This document shows positions 1-8,484 of a stretch of 64,000 nt of DNA, one piece after another. Each line of letters begins with the position of its first letter. The stretch's first letter is position 1. The stretch is from Guyparkeria halophila. Its GTDB lineage: Bacteria > Pseudomonadota > Gammaproteobacteria > Halothiobacillales > Halothiobacillaceae. The notes under the pieces were generated by a model. It searched no databases. It was not told the origin of the DNA and worked only from the letters and a program-made list of their open reading frames with translations. The stretch covers positions 69,501 to 133,500 of the forward strand of contig NZ_CP140153.1 in NCBI RefSeq assembly GCF_034479635.1. The letters run 5' to 3'. Made by a program: the position numbers and the translations under genes.

Positions 1-100
1 GGAACAGGCCCAGCCCCAGCAGCACCTGCACCACGCCCAGCGCCAGCACCAGCCCGGCCGCCAGGGCGAGATCGAACGGGGTCAGGCTATACAGTTCCAT
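1..100 (-). CDS. fetB: Iron-export-type ABC permease, FetB-like (5' end only)
   Basis: Only the first 33 codons lie in the window; the gene runs off the left edge. The ATG is at 98-100 on the minus strand. The peptide begins MELYSLTPFDL and continues into one hydrophobic helix rich in Leu, Val, Gly and Ala, as expected for the first membrane span of FetB/YbbM-type permeases. The start overlaps the 3' end of the upstream ATPase gene by 14 bases, the usual fetA-fetB arrangement. In E. coli the pair is reported to export iron. The assignment rests mainly on the partner ATPase and on gene order, because so little of the permease is visible. Confidence 0.6.
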   Translation of the reverse strand, partial: MELYSLTPFDLALAAGLVLALGVVQVLLGLGLF

Positions 101-689
101 GCAGCACCCCTCCCTCAGGTGTCATTTCCAGCCACCGATCACCGTGGGCGTCGATCTCGCGGGGATCGTGACTGATCCATACCGCCGCGGCACCCTGATC
201 GCGCAGGTAGTCGAGCAGCAGCCCCGCCATCGCCTCGGCGTTGTCGCGATCGAGATTCGCGGTCGGCTCGTCGAGCAACAACACGCGCGGCTTGAGTGCG
301 AGCGCGCGCAATACCGCCAGTCGCTGACGCTCACCGGAGGACAGCCGCTCGACCGGTGATTCCCACAACGCCGCCCGCAGCCGCAGGCGTTCCCACCAGG
401 TCTCGGATGGCGGGGAGGGAAAGTGTTCGGCCACCGTGTCGGCCCACCAGCCGGATTCCGCCGGCACCAGCGCCACCTGGCGGCGCCAGTCGGTCGCCGG
501 GATGGATTGCTGCTCGACGCCCCCCAGGCTGATCTCGCCCTCGTGCGGGGACAGATCGGCCAGCGCGCGCAGCATCTGGCTCTTGCCCACGCCCGACTCA
601 CCCCGCACCGGCAGCACCTCGCCGGCGGCAAGCGCGAACGAGACCCGCGGCACGTTTGGCCCGCACAGCTCCTTCACCTCGAACAACAT
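87..689 (-). CDS. fetA: ABC transporter ATP-binding protein, FetA/YbbL-like
   Basis: This 200-residue ABC ATPase has a Walker A (GESGVGKS, about residue 31), an LSSGERQRLA signature, a Walker B (LLLDEPT) and the switch histidine in ISHDP. It is short and carries no membrane domain, as in FetA/YbbL, which drives the FetB permease to export iron. The reading frame stays open upstream to 833, but the upstream part is low-complexity and runs toward a terminator at 834-861. The ATG at 687-689, preceded by a purine-rich GGGGGAA, begins the conserved domain (MLFEVKEL). The gene overlaps the permease gene, so the two are probably translated together. Metal specificity cannot be read from the sequence. 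Confidence 0.75.
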   Translation of the reverse strand: MLFEVKELCGPNVPRVSFALAAGEVLPVRGESGVGKSQMLRALADLSPHEGEISLGGVEQQSIPATDWRRQVALVPAESGWWADTVAEHFPSPPSETWWERLRLRAALWESPVERLSSGERQRLAVLRALALKPRVLLLDEPTANLDRDNAEAMAGLLLDYLRDQGAAAVWISHDPREIDAHGDRWLEMTPEGGVLHGTV

Positions 690-833
690 GCGATTCCCCC
701 GTCGAAAAACACGCCCCCGATCGGCCGGGGGCGGCAAACTCGTCTCACCGTGGCAGCGAGGCGTGCGCGAGCAAGCCCGAGCACGACCGCTCCGGCCAAC
801 CGGCCGCACGGTGAACAGCCACGCACCCCGCAA

Positions 834-861
834 ACAAAACGCCGGCCCTGAGGGCCGGCGT
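834..861 (-). terminator. Rho-independent terminator of the cytochrome c gene
   Basis: A 10-bp GC-rich stem (ACGCCGGCCC at 839-848 with its complement at 852-861) and a 3-base loop are followed on the minus strand by GTTTTGTTTG. It lies just past the stop of the triheme cytochrome gene and before fetA, so it separates the two transcription units. Confidence 0.8.
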
Positions 862-903
862 CGTTTCTGCGATCAGGCCGAAGCGTCGGCCTAGGTGGCG
901 ACC

Positions 904-2133
904 TTACTCAGCCGCGGCACCTTCATTTTCCTCGTCCATGACCGCGATGTAGGCACCCAGCGCCGTGATGTCGTCATCGGTCAGGTTCGTGGCCTGCGGG
1001 ATCATGGCATAGGAATTCGGACCCATCTCCTGGCCCTTGCGGTAGATCTTCAGCAGAGAGATGGTCTGGTCCATGCCAGTACCGGCCAGCTTGGGCGCGT
1101 TGAACAGCTCGCCACCCTCGCCTTCGGCGCCGTGGCAGATGGCGCAGGAGGAGTACAGCGCCGCACCGCGGTTGATGACCGACTCGCTGACGATACGCGG
1201 CTCGGCCGGCTTCTCTTCCTTGGCGGTGTCGCCGCCCTCGGACTTGGCCTGATCACCACCAGCCGCGTCACCGCCGCCGTTGGTGCCACCGAACTCGTCG
1301 GCAATGTAGACCGACAGGTTGGCGATCTGCTCGTCCGAGAGGTTCGCCGCGTTCGGCGCCATGGTGCCGTAACGACCGCCCAGGCCGACCGACTTCAGGT
1401 AGTCCTGATCGCCTTCACGGTAGGCGGTCAGCTTCTTCTGCACGTCGGCTGCGTCCATCTCGGTCAGCACCGGGAAGGCACCGCCCTGGCCGTTGCCGTC
1501 GGCACCGTGGCAGGCCGCACAGGAGGCGTAAGCCTGCTTGCCGGCCGCGACGTCACCGTCAACCGCACCGCCGCCGTTGCCGCCAGCGCTGTCGCCACCG
1601 TCAGCCGCACCACCGGCGCCACCACCGAACTCGTCGCCGATGAAGGCGGCCAGGTCAGCAATGTCCTCGTCGGAGAGATTGGCCGCGTTCGGCGCCATGG
1701 TGCCGTAACGGTCACCCAGGCCGACCGACTTCAGGTATTCCTGGTCGCCATCGCGGTAGGCAGCGAGCTTTTTCTCGGCCTCGTCAGCCGGGATGCCGGT
1801 CAGCACCGGGAAGGCGCCGCCCTGGCCCTTGCCGTCCGCACCGTGACACGCGGCACAGGAAGCGTACTTTTCCTTGCCGGCAGCAATGTCGCCACCGGAA
1901 CCGCCAGAAGACGTCTCGCCACCACCCGACTGCGTTTTCTCGTCTGCCGAGGCAGTCTTGGTTTCCTCTTCCTTGCTTGCCGGCTTCTCGACCACCTGCC
2001 CTTCCAGCGCGTTCTCTTCCGCGGTGTTGAAGAGCGCGTTCACGAGATAGAACACGGCGGCAAGCAGGACCAGCGCCGAGACGAAGCCAACCAGCTTCGA
2101 CATCGGATCGACCTTGGGGGTATGTTGAGCCAC
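904..2133 (-). CDS. Membrane-anchored triheme c-type cytochrome with duplicated domains
   Basis: This 409-residue protein has one N-terminal membrane helix (about residues 13-34) and then three class I cytochrome c modules, each with a CXXCH haem site: CAACH, CAACH and CAICH. The first two modules (about residues 82-175 and 195-290) are nearly identical over their length, including the haem site and the distal segment GTMAPNAANLSDE, so they arose by recent internal duplication. The third, divergent module is at about 315-400. Acidic, Gly/Ser-rich linkers join the modules. It probably lies on the periplasmic face of the inner membrane and passes electrons to a terminal oxidase or reductase; the partner is not in view. 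It is transcribed away from recG and ends at a clear terminator. Confidence 0.88.
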   Translation of the reverse strand: MAQHTPKVDPMSKLVGFVSALVLLAAVFYLVNALFNTAEENALEGQVVEKPASKEEETKTASADEKTQSGGGETSSGGSGGDIAAGKEKYASCAACHGADGKGQGGAFPVLTGIPADEAEKKLAAYRDGDQEYLKSVGLGDRYGTMAPNAANLSDEDIADLAAFIGDEFGGGAGGAADGGDSAGGNGGGAVDGDVAAGKQAYASCAACHGADGNGQGGAFPVLTEMDAADVQKKLTAYREGDQDYLKSVGLGGRYGTMAPNAANLSDEQIANLSVYIADEFGGTNGGGDAAGGDQAKSEGGDTAKEEKPAEPRIVSESVINRGAALYSSCAICHGAEGEGGELFNAPKLAGTGMDQTISLLKIYRKGQEMGPNSYAMIPQATNLTDDDITALGAYIAVMDEENEGAAAE

Positions 2134-2223
2134 GAGAGTCCTCCAGAATCTTTATCGTTTTAGCATGCGCAACGGCGCGTAGTATATCGGCAAAAATCCT
2201 CGTTTGACAGAACCGGCGCCCGC

Positions 2224-4350
2224 ATGTCTCCCCCCGCACCGAAAAAAAACCGCACATCCAGCAGGGCCACCACCTCGGGGCGCGTCAGAAAGCCGCCCCC
2301 GGGGCTTTCGTCGCCCGTGGCGGAACTGCCCGGCGTCGGCCCGAAGGTGGCCGAAAAACTCGCCCGCCTGCACATCGAGACGGTCGAGGACCTGCTCTGG
2401 CACCAGCCATTGCGCTACGAGGACCGCGGGACCAAGCAACCGCTCTCGCCGGAACACCTCCACGAAGCGGCCCTGTTCGAGGTGCGCATCACCGAGGTAC
2501 GGCCGCTGTTTCGCGGCAAGGCACGCCTGGTCTGCCAGGCCGTGGGCGAGGGGCCGTCCGGCCCGATGCCCCTGACCGTCTGGTTCTTCGGCCGTTTCGG
2601 CCCCACCCCGCAGGCCGGGCGGACCTATCTGCTGTTCGGCGAGTTGCAGCATGGGCCGCACGGCCTGGAGATGGCCCAGCCCGAGCTGGTCGCGCCCAAT
2701 CAGATCGGCCAGATTCGCCCGGTGTACCCGGCCACCGAGGGCGTCGCCCAGCCCAAGCTGCGCCAGCTGGTCGAGGCGGCTCTGGAAGTGGCCGTGCGCG
2801 ACCTGCGCGACCCGCTGCCCGGCGCCATCCGCGAGGCGCGCGACTGGCCGTCTTTGATGAAGGCGCTGCAGCGCATCCACCTGCCCAAACGCAACGACGG
2901 CGTGCCGGAGCGGACCGAGCCGGCCCTCCAACGCCTGATCACCGAGGAGCTGGCCACCCACATCCTCGCGCTGCGCCAGCGCCGCGCCGTCACCCGCCAG
3001 GTCGCCGCCCCGGCCATCCCGCCACGCGAGCACCTGTTCGACGCATTGCTCGGCCAGCTGGGCTTCGCGCCCACCGGCGCGCAGCAGCGGGTGATCGGCG
3101 AGATCAAGACGGACCTGGCCCAGCGCCTGCCGATGCTGCGGCTGGTGCAGGGCGACGTCGGTTCGGGCAAGACCCTGGTGGCCGCGGCCGCCGCGCTGGA
3201 CGTGATCGACGCCGGCTACCAGGTCGCCCTGATGGCGCCCACCGCCCTGCTCGCCGAGCAGCACGCGCGCAACTTTGCACAGTGGTTCGAGCCGCTGGGG
3301 CTGTCGGTATTGCTGTTGAGCGGCCAGCAATCGGCCGCCCAGCGCCGCGAGGGGCTGGCAACACTGGCCGACGGCCGCGCCCAGATCGTGATCGGCACCC
3401 ACGCCCTGTTCCAAGAATCGGTGGCCTTTCATCAACTGGGGCTGGTGATCGTCGACGAGCAGCACCGCTTCGGCGTCCATCAGCGCCTCGCGCTGACCGA
3501 CAAGGGCGCGAGCCAGGACGGAGGCGCGCGCCGACCGCACCAGCTGATCATGACCGCCACCCCCATCCCGCGCACCCTGGCCATGACGCAATTCGCCGAC
3601 CTCGACGTCTCGATCATCGACGAGCTGCCGCCGGGGCGCACCCCGGTGACCACCGTGGTGGTGCGTTCGGATCGACGCGGCGAGGTGATCGAGCGCATCA
3701 GCCAGGTGTGCGCCGAGGGCCGTCAGGCGTACTGGGTCTGCCCGCTGATCGAGGAAGGCCAGATCGAGGCGCAGGCCGCCGAGTCCACCTTCGCCATGCT
3801 GGGCGAGGAATTGGCGCACCTGACCATCGGCATGGTGCACGGGCGGATGTCGGCCGCCGAAAAGCAGCGCGAGATGGCCCGCTTCAAGACCGGCGACTAT
3901 CACCTGCTGGTCGCGACCACGGTGATCGAGGTGGGCGTCGACGTGCCCAACGCTTCGCTGATGATCATCGAGAACGCCGAGCGCATGGGCCTGGCCCAGC
4001 TGCACCAGTTGCGTGGCCGGGTCGGGCGCGGCGCGACGGCCAGTCACTGCGTGCTGCTGTTCGACGAGCCGCTGAGTGACCGCGCCCGGGCCCGCCTCGG
4101 GCTGATGCGCGAGACCGAGGACGGCTTTCGCCTCGCCGAGGCCGACCTCGAACAGCGCGGCCCGGGCGAGGTGCTGGGCACCCGCCAGGCCGGCATCGCC
4201 AAACTCAAGATCGCCAACCTGCAGGAAGATCAGGGCAAGCTCGAGGAGGCGGGGCAACTGGCCGACGAATTGCTCGAGCGCTTCCCCGAGTCGGTCAACC
4301 CGCTGATCGCCCGATGGGTCGGCGCGGCGGGGCAATACGGACAGGTATAG
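2224..4350 (+). CDS. recG: ATP-dependent DNA helicase RecG
   Basis: The 708-residue product is close to the usual RecG length of about 690. RecG remodels stalled forks and branched recombination intermediates. An N-terminal OB-fold wedge region is followed by a superfamily 2 helicase core with Walker A GDVGSGKT (about residue 313), the DEQH box in VDEQHRFGV, TATPIPRT, and late motifs GMVHGRMS, VATTVIEVGVDVPNA and QLRGRVGRG. The extreme N-terminus is basic and Ser/Pro-rich, about 35 residues more than the conserved part needs, so the start could lie slightly downstream. It is divergent from the cytochrome gene across a 90-base gap. Confidence 0.97.
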   Translation: MSPPAPKKNRTSSRATTSGRVRKPPPGLSSPVAELPGVGPKVAEKLARLHIETVEDLLWHQPLRYEDRGTKQPLSPEHLHEAALFEVRITEVRPLFRGKARLVCQAVGEGPSGPMPLTVWFFGRFGPTPQAGRTYLLFGELQHGPHGLEMAQPELVAPNQIGQIRPVYPATEGVAQPKLRQLVEAALEVAVRDLRDPLPGAIREARDWPSLMKALQRIHLPKRNDGVPERTEPALQRLITEELATHILALRQRRAVTRQVAAPAIPPREHLFDALLGQLGFAPTGAQQRVIGEIKTDLAQRLPMLRLVQGDVGSGKTLVAAAAALDVIDAGYQVALMAPTALLAEQHARNFAQWFEPLGLSVLLLSGQQSAAQRREGLATLADGRAQIVIGTHALFQESVAFHQLGLVIVDEQHRFGVHQRLALTDKGASQDGGARRPHQLIMTATPIPRTLAMTQFADLDVSIIDELPPGRTPVTTVVVRSDRRGEVIERISQVCAEGRQAYWVCPLIEEGQIEAQAAESTFAMLGEELAHLTIGMVHGRMSAAEKQREMARFKTGDYHLLVATTVIEVGVDVPNASLMIIENAERMGLAQLHQLRGRVGRGATASHCVLLFDEPLSDRARARLGLMRETEDGFRLAEADLEQRGPGEVLGTRQAGIAKLKIANLQEDQGKLEEAGQLADELLERFPESVNPLIARWVGAAGQYGQV

Positions 4351-4525
4351 CACCATCCGAACCCAACCCTTGCCCGCATCCGGCCGCTGACATACAGTTT
4401 TTCCTTATACCCCGATCCGGGCCACACTGACCGCCCCCGGTTGAACCGCGACGACGAACACGCCATCCGACGACGACGGTCGGCACACCAGCCCGCCCAG
4501 GCACTGACGGAACCACGCGCCGGCA

Positions 4526-6691
4526 ATGAAGCGACTCTGCCTTTCTCTACTCGGGACCTGGTTCCTGTTGATCGCCCCCGTGATTGCCCAAGGCGCAACT
4601 CCCCAGGGCGCATCGGCCGTGACCCTCAATGCCGACGAAAAGGCATTCCTCGAAGCACACCCGACCGTCTCGATCGCCATGATGGTCGAGCACCCGCCGT
4701 TCACCATCGTCGGCGATGGCTCGGGCAACGGCTTCGAACACGACGTCCTGCACCTGATCGCCAGCAAGACCGGGCTCACCTTCGAGAAGACCTTCGGCAT
4801 CTGGGGCGACTCGTTCCGTCGCTTCCGCGAGGGCGAGGTCGACATGATCTCCGGCATCTCCTACGACGAGGATCGCACCGCCTTCACGCTGTTCACCGAG
4901 CCGTACTACGAGCTGCCGATCTTCGTCTTCGTCCGCGACGACTTCGGCGACTACGCGGACATCGCGGATCTCGCCGGGCACAAGGTCGGGGTGATCGACG
5001 ACATCTTCTACGTGAATGACCTGGAGGCCGCCGGCGGGATGGACCTGCGGCACTACGGCACCTACCAGGAAATGACCCGCGCGCTGGTGCTGGGCGAGAT
5101 CGACGCGCTGGTGCAGAACCTCACCAATATCAATGAGGTCATCAAGCGCCGCGCCTACACCAACATCCGCATCGCCGGCGAGTTGTCGCTGCCCGGCGTG
5201 GGCGCGGAAGACCTGCGCTTCGGCATCACGCCGGACAAGCCCGAACTGCACTCGATCATGCAGAAGGGCCTGGATGCGATCACCCCGGCCGAGTGGGGCA
5301 CCTTGACCGGACGGTGGCTGGGGGTGCGCGGCGAGGGCGCGCCTCAGGAGCGAACAGCGGCCATTGAGCTGACCGAGGCCGAGCGCGCCTATCTCGACGA
5401 GGCGGGCCAGATCGACATCTGCATCGACCCGAACTGGATGCCCTTCGAGCGCTTCGACGAGCACGGCCGGCACCACGGCATCAGCGCCGACTACTTCGCC
5501 CTGTTCGAGCAAGCACTGGGCGTGGACTTTCGCCCCCTGCCGGTCAAGACCTGGTCGGAATCGGTCGAGGCGCTGAAGGCCGGGCGTTGCGAGATGTTCA
5601 GCCTCGCCATGCGCACCCCCGAGCGCGAGACCTACGCCGAGTTCACCGACAGCTACATCGAAACCCCGCTGGTGGTCGCCACCAAGGCCGACGTCGCCTT
5701 CATCAATGACCTGGGCGACCTGAGCGGACGCCGGATCGCCATCCCGGCGCTGTACGCCTTCGCCGAGCTGCTGCGCGACGACTACCCCGACCTCGACCTG
5801 ATCGAGGTGACCGACATCGACGCCGGCCTGGCGATGGTGCGCAGCGACGAGGTGTTCGGCTACATCGGCACGCTGGCCACCATCGGCTACAAGCTGCAGA
5901 CCGAATACAGCGGCGAGCTGCGCATCACAGGCGATTCCGGCAAGTCCTGGGACATGGGCGTGGCCGTGCGCAAGGATCGGCCGATGCTGCACGGCATCAT
6001 GGAAAAGGCCGTCGCCAGCATCACCGAGGAACAGCGCCGGGACATCAACAACAAGTGGATCTCCGTGCGCTACGACCAGCGGGTGGACTACACCCTGCTC
6101 TGGCAGGTCAGCGCCGTCTTCGTCCTGCTGCTGCTCGCCGGCGGGCTCGTCTATCTCAAGCAGGTCAGCCTCAAGCGCCAGCTCGAGGCCGCCTACCGAC
6201 AGACCGAACGGCTGGCCGTCACGGACAAGCTCACCGGGGTGTACAACCGCCACCGGCTCGACCAGGTCCTCGGGGAAGAGGCGCGCAAGGCCAACCGGTA
6301 CGGCGATGCCTTCGGCGTGATCATCCTCGACATCGATCACTTCAAGGCCATCAACGACCGCTTCGGCCACCGCAGCGGTGACGCCATCCTGCGCGAGTTC
6401 GTCGACGTACTGCGCCGCAACTGCCGCCAGACCGACATCCTCGGACGCTGGGGCGGCGAGGAATTCCTGATCATCGCCCCGCACGCCGACAAGCCCACGC
6501 TGACGGCCTTCACCGAGAAGCTGCGCCACGCCATCGAATCGACCTCATTCACCGAGGCCGGCCGGGTCACCACCAGCATTGGCGCGAGCCTCTACCGGCC
6601 GGGCGACACCCCCGACACCCTGGTCAAGCGCGCCGATGACGCCCTCTACGACGCCAAGGGCCAAGGGCGCAACACGGTGGCGTTCCGGTAA
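4526..6691 (+). CDS. Membrane diguanylate cyclase with two tandem periplasmic solute-binding (SBP_bac_3) domains
   Basis: The 721-residue protein has a signal segment (residues 1-24), two type 3 solute-binding domains (about 38-270 and 290-520), one membrane helix (about 528-550) and a C-terminal GGDEF domain. The active site is GGEEF, which is permitted for catalysis, and RQTD sits five residues before it as an intact RxxD product-inhibition site. The predicted activity is making cyclic di-GMP from two GTP when a small molecule, perhaps an amino acid, binds outside. The ligand cannot be inferred. No c-di-GMP effector or EAL protein is adjacent, and the gene appears monocistronic. Confidence 0.9.
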   Translation: MKRLCLSLLGTWFLLIAPVIAQGATPQGASAVTLNADEKAFLEAHPTVSIAMMVEHPPFTIVGDGSGNGFEHDVLHLIASKTGLTFEKTFGIWGDSFRRFREGEVDMISGISYDEDRTAFTLFTEPYYELPIFVFVRDDFGDYADIADLAGHKVGVIDDIFYVNDLEAAGGMDLRHYGTYQEMTRALVLGEIDALVQNLTNINEVIKRRAYTNIRIAGELSLPGVGAEDLRFGITPDKPELHSIMQKGLDAITPAEWGTLTGRWLGVRGEGAPQERTAAIELTEAERAYLDEAGQIDICIDPNWMPFERFDEHGRHHGISADYFALFEQALGVDFRPLPVKTWSESVEALKAGRCEMFSLAMRTPERETYAEFTDSYIETPLVVATKADVAFINDLGDLSGRRIAIPALYAFAELLRDDYPDLDLIEVTDIDAGLAMVRSDEVFGYIGTLATIGYKLQTEYSGELRITGDSGKSWDMGVAVRKDRPMLHGIMEKAVASITEEQRRDINNKWISVRYDQRVDYTLLWQVSAVFVLLLLAGGLVYLKQVSLKRQLEAAYRQTERLAVTDKLTGVYNRHRLDQVLGEEARKANRYGDAFGVIILDIDHFKAINDRFGHRSGDAILREFVDVLRRNCRQTDILGRWGGEEFLIIAPHADKPTLTAFTEKLRHAIESTSFTEAGRVTTSIGASLYRPGDTPDTLVKRADDALYDAKGQGRNTVAFR

Positions 6692-6787
6692 CCGCCGGCA
6701 ACGAATCGCCACCTGCTGACCGCCGCCGTCCAGGCAGACGAGGTTCGCACTGACCTCTGCCCGCCCCGCGCCCAGGTGCCTTGCGGG

Positions 6788-8050
6788 TCAGGAGTTCTTG
6801 GCGTCTCGCGTGACCGGCTCGTCATCCGCGCCCTGAAGCTGGTAATCGTAGGCGGCCTGCAGGCCGGTCTGGCCTTCGGCCTCCTCCTCGGCCTCTTCGC
6901 CGATCGTGCGCGGGTACAGGGGCGACAGGATGGCGATCACGACGCCAATCGCGGCGAACATCGCAAATGCCTCGGCGTAGCCGAATGCGTTGACCAGCAT
7001 GCCGACAACCGGCGAGCCGATCGCCTGCCCCAGCGACACCGCGATGAACGGCAGCACCGGCCCCATGGACAGGCGGCCCGGCAACAGACGGATGCCCGTC
7101 ATCAAGTAGAGCCCCGTCAGGCTCATGTAGGCCAGGCCGAAGACCAGCGCGGAAAAGGCCGCAAGAAACACGTTGCTCGGACTGGCCGCGAGCAACGCGA
7201 TGCTCGTGGCCAGCATCATCAGCATCAGGGCCTGCGTGATGGGCGGGTTGTTGCGATCGGCCACGTCGGCCACCATCGCCCCGCCGAGCCCGGCCACGCC
7301 GACCGCCAGCCACAGCCAGCCGGTCGCCGCCGGCGGCAACTCACCCAGGGTGACCACGAGATCCGGTGCGAAGATCCAGTAGGCGGCGGAGACGAAGCCC
7401 ATCAGGAAGGCAAACACCGAGAGCCGCCCAAGACGCCACCACTGCAGGCTGCTGATCGGCGGTGGCGGCGTGGCATCCGACGGCGTGAAGCGCGACACCG
7501 AGGGGATGACGCGCCACGTGACCGCCACGCCGATGACGGCCAGCACGGCAAAGGATCCGTAGGCGAGCCGCCAGGCATCGGCCAGGATCAGCACCGCCGG
7601 CACAGCAACGACCACGCCGATGCTGGTGCCCGCATTCATGATCGAGCTGACGCGCCCCTGCATCGAGCGCTCGACCACCGCCTGCATGGCGCCCGACAAC
7701 GCCGGCATCATCAGGCCGGTGGCGATACCACAAGCGAACACCCCGATGCCCAACGACAGCGCGTCGGGGGACTGACTGATTACCAGCAAGCCACTGGCAC
7801 CGACGGTGCCGGACAGCATCGCCGTGTAGCGCGCCCCCAACCGTACGGCGAGGATCGGCGCGACCACCGACGCGAGAATAAAGCTGATCAGCGGCAACGC
7901 ACCGATGATGCCGACCACTTCCGGCGTGAGTCCCAGTTCGGCGCGGATCGGCGGCACGAACAGACCGAAGGCGAAGCGCGCCAGCCCGTAGGTGATCGCG
8001 ATCAGCCCGGCGCCGAACAGCGCGAATCTCATGCTGGGAGGAAACGTCAT
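6788..8050 (-). CDS. Major facilitator superfamily transporter
   Basis: The 420-residue protein has about twelve hydrophobic segments and an MFS loop 2-3 signature region (LAVRLGARY, about residue 69). The N-terminal stretch GLARFAFGLFVPPI is typical of YbfB/CynX-like MFS exporters of unknown substrate. The C-terminal tail is acidic (residues 385-420, with EEAEEEAEGQ) and presumably cytoplasmic. ATG codons at 8050 and 8032 are both possible starts. It faces away from the restriction operon, from which it is separated by a gene-free spacer with a REP-like element. The substrate is unknown. Confidence 0.8.
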   Translation of the reverse strand: MTFPPSMRFALFGAGLIAITYGLARFAFGLFVPPIRAELGLTPEVVGIIGALPLISFILASVVAPILAVRLGARYTAMLSGTVGASGLLVISQSPDALSLGIGVFACGIATGLMMPALSGAMQAVVERSMQGRVSSIMNAGTSIGVVVAVPAVLILADAWRLAYGSFAVLAVIGVAVTWRVIPSVSRFTPSDATPPPPISSLQWWRLGRLSVFAFLMGFVSAAYWIFAPDLVVTLGELPPAATGWLWLAVGVAGLGGAMVADVADRNNPPITQALMLMMLATSIALLAASPSNVFLAAFSALVFGLAYMSLTGLYLMTGIRLLPGRLSMGPVLPFIAVSLGQAIGSPVVGMLVNAFGYAEAFAMFAAIGVVIAILSPLYPRTIGEEAEEEAEGQTGLQAAYDYQLQGADDEPVTRDAKNS

Positions 8051-8484
8051 GTCTGCCCCGCCTTGCTCGAAACGAGAATGTCGGCCCGCCGGCCGCCCTG
8101 TCGCACACCAAACAATGCAGAAAGCTTAGAGCCTAGGCCGCGATCTCGCCGGGTTCAAACAGGAACCCTGGCTTGCGTGACTGAGTATCCGTTTTCGTTG
8201 TGGGAGCTTGTCCTGCAAGCGAGACGCGCCAACGGCAAGTGCCCAGCCCTGCGCTGGCACCACGAAAAATTGCTACCTGTACCGGGTTACGAGACTCGGA
8301 ATTCCCCTTCGCCTTGCCGAAAGGGTTTGGCCGGCCCTTTCCGCACAAGGGTGGACTCCTCCGCAACCTGATAGCATCGGATAGCCAGCTAGTGGCCGGG
8401 GCAAGCACCGATGTGCCGTTCGGGCATGCAGCCCCGCCACCCTCACAAGGACGGCCCAGCGGGTGGCCAGAAAGCGAGATCCCC
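8051..8484. other. 434-base intergenic spacer between MFS gene and hsdR, with a REP-like stem-loop
   Basis: No convincing coding frame is seen: the open frame joined to hsdR from 8200 has no conserved content. At 8199-8222 there is a REP-like element, TGTGGGAGCTTGTCCTGC then AAGCGA, forming a GCTTG/CAAGC hairpin and related to the larger REP pair near 33.26 kb. The stretch must also hold the hsdR promoter, which I could not identify. Confidence 0.5.

Noticed and set aside
2152-4356. 734-codon open frame on the minus strand opposite recG
   Set aside because: It mirrors recG in a shadow frame; the translation is low-complexity His/Gln/Leu/Gly-rich with no motifs, while the plus strand is clearly RecG.
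4547-6529. 660-codon minus-strand frame opposite the diguanylate cyclase gene
   Set aside because: No recognisable motifs; the plus-strand gene has full domain structure.
8200-8484. 95-codon N-terminal extension of hsdR
   Set aside because: It contains a REP-like element and no family similarity; the ATG at 8485 gives a normal HsdR N-terminus.
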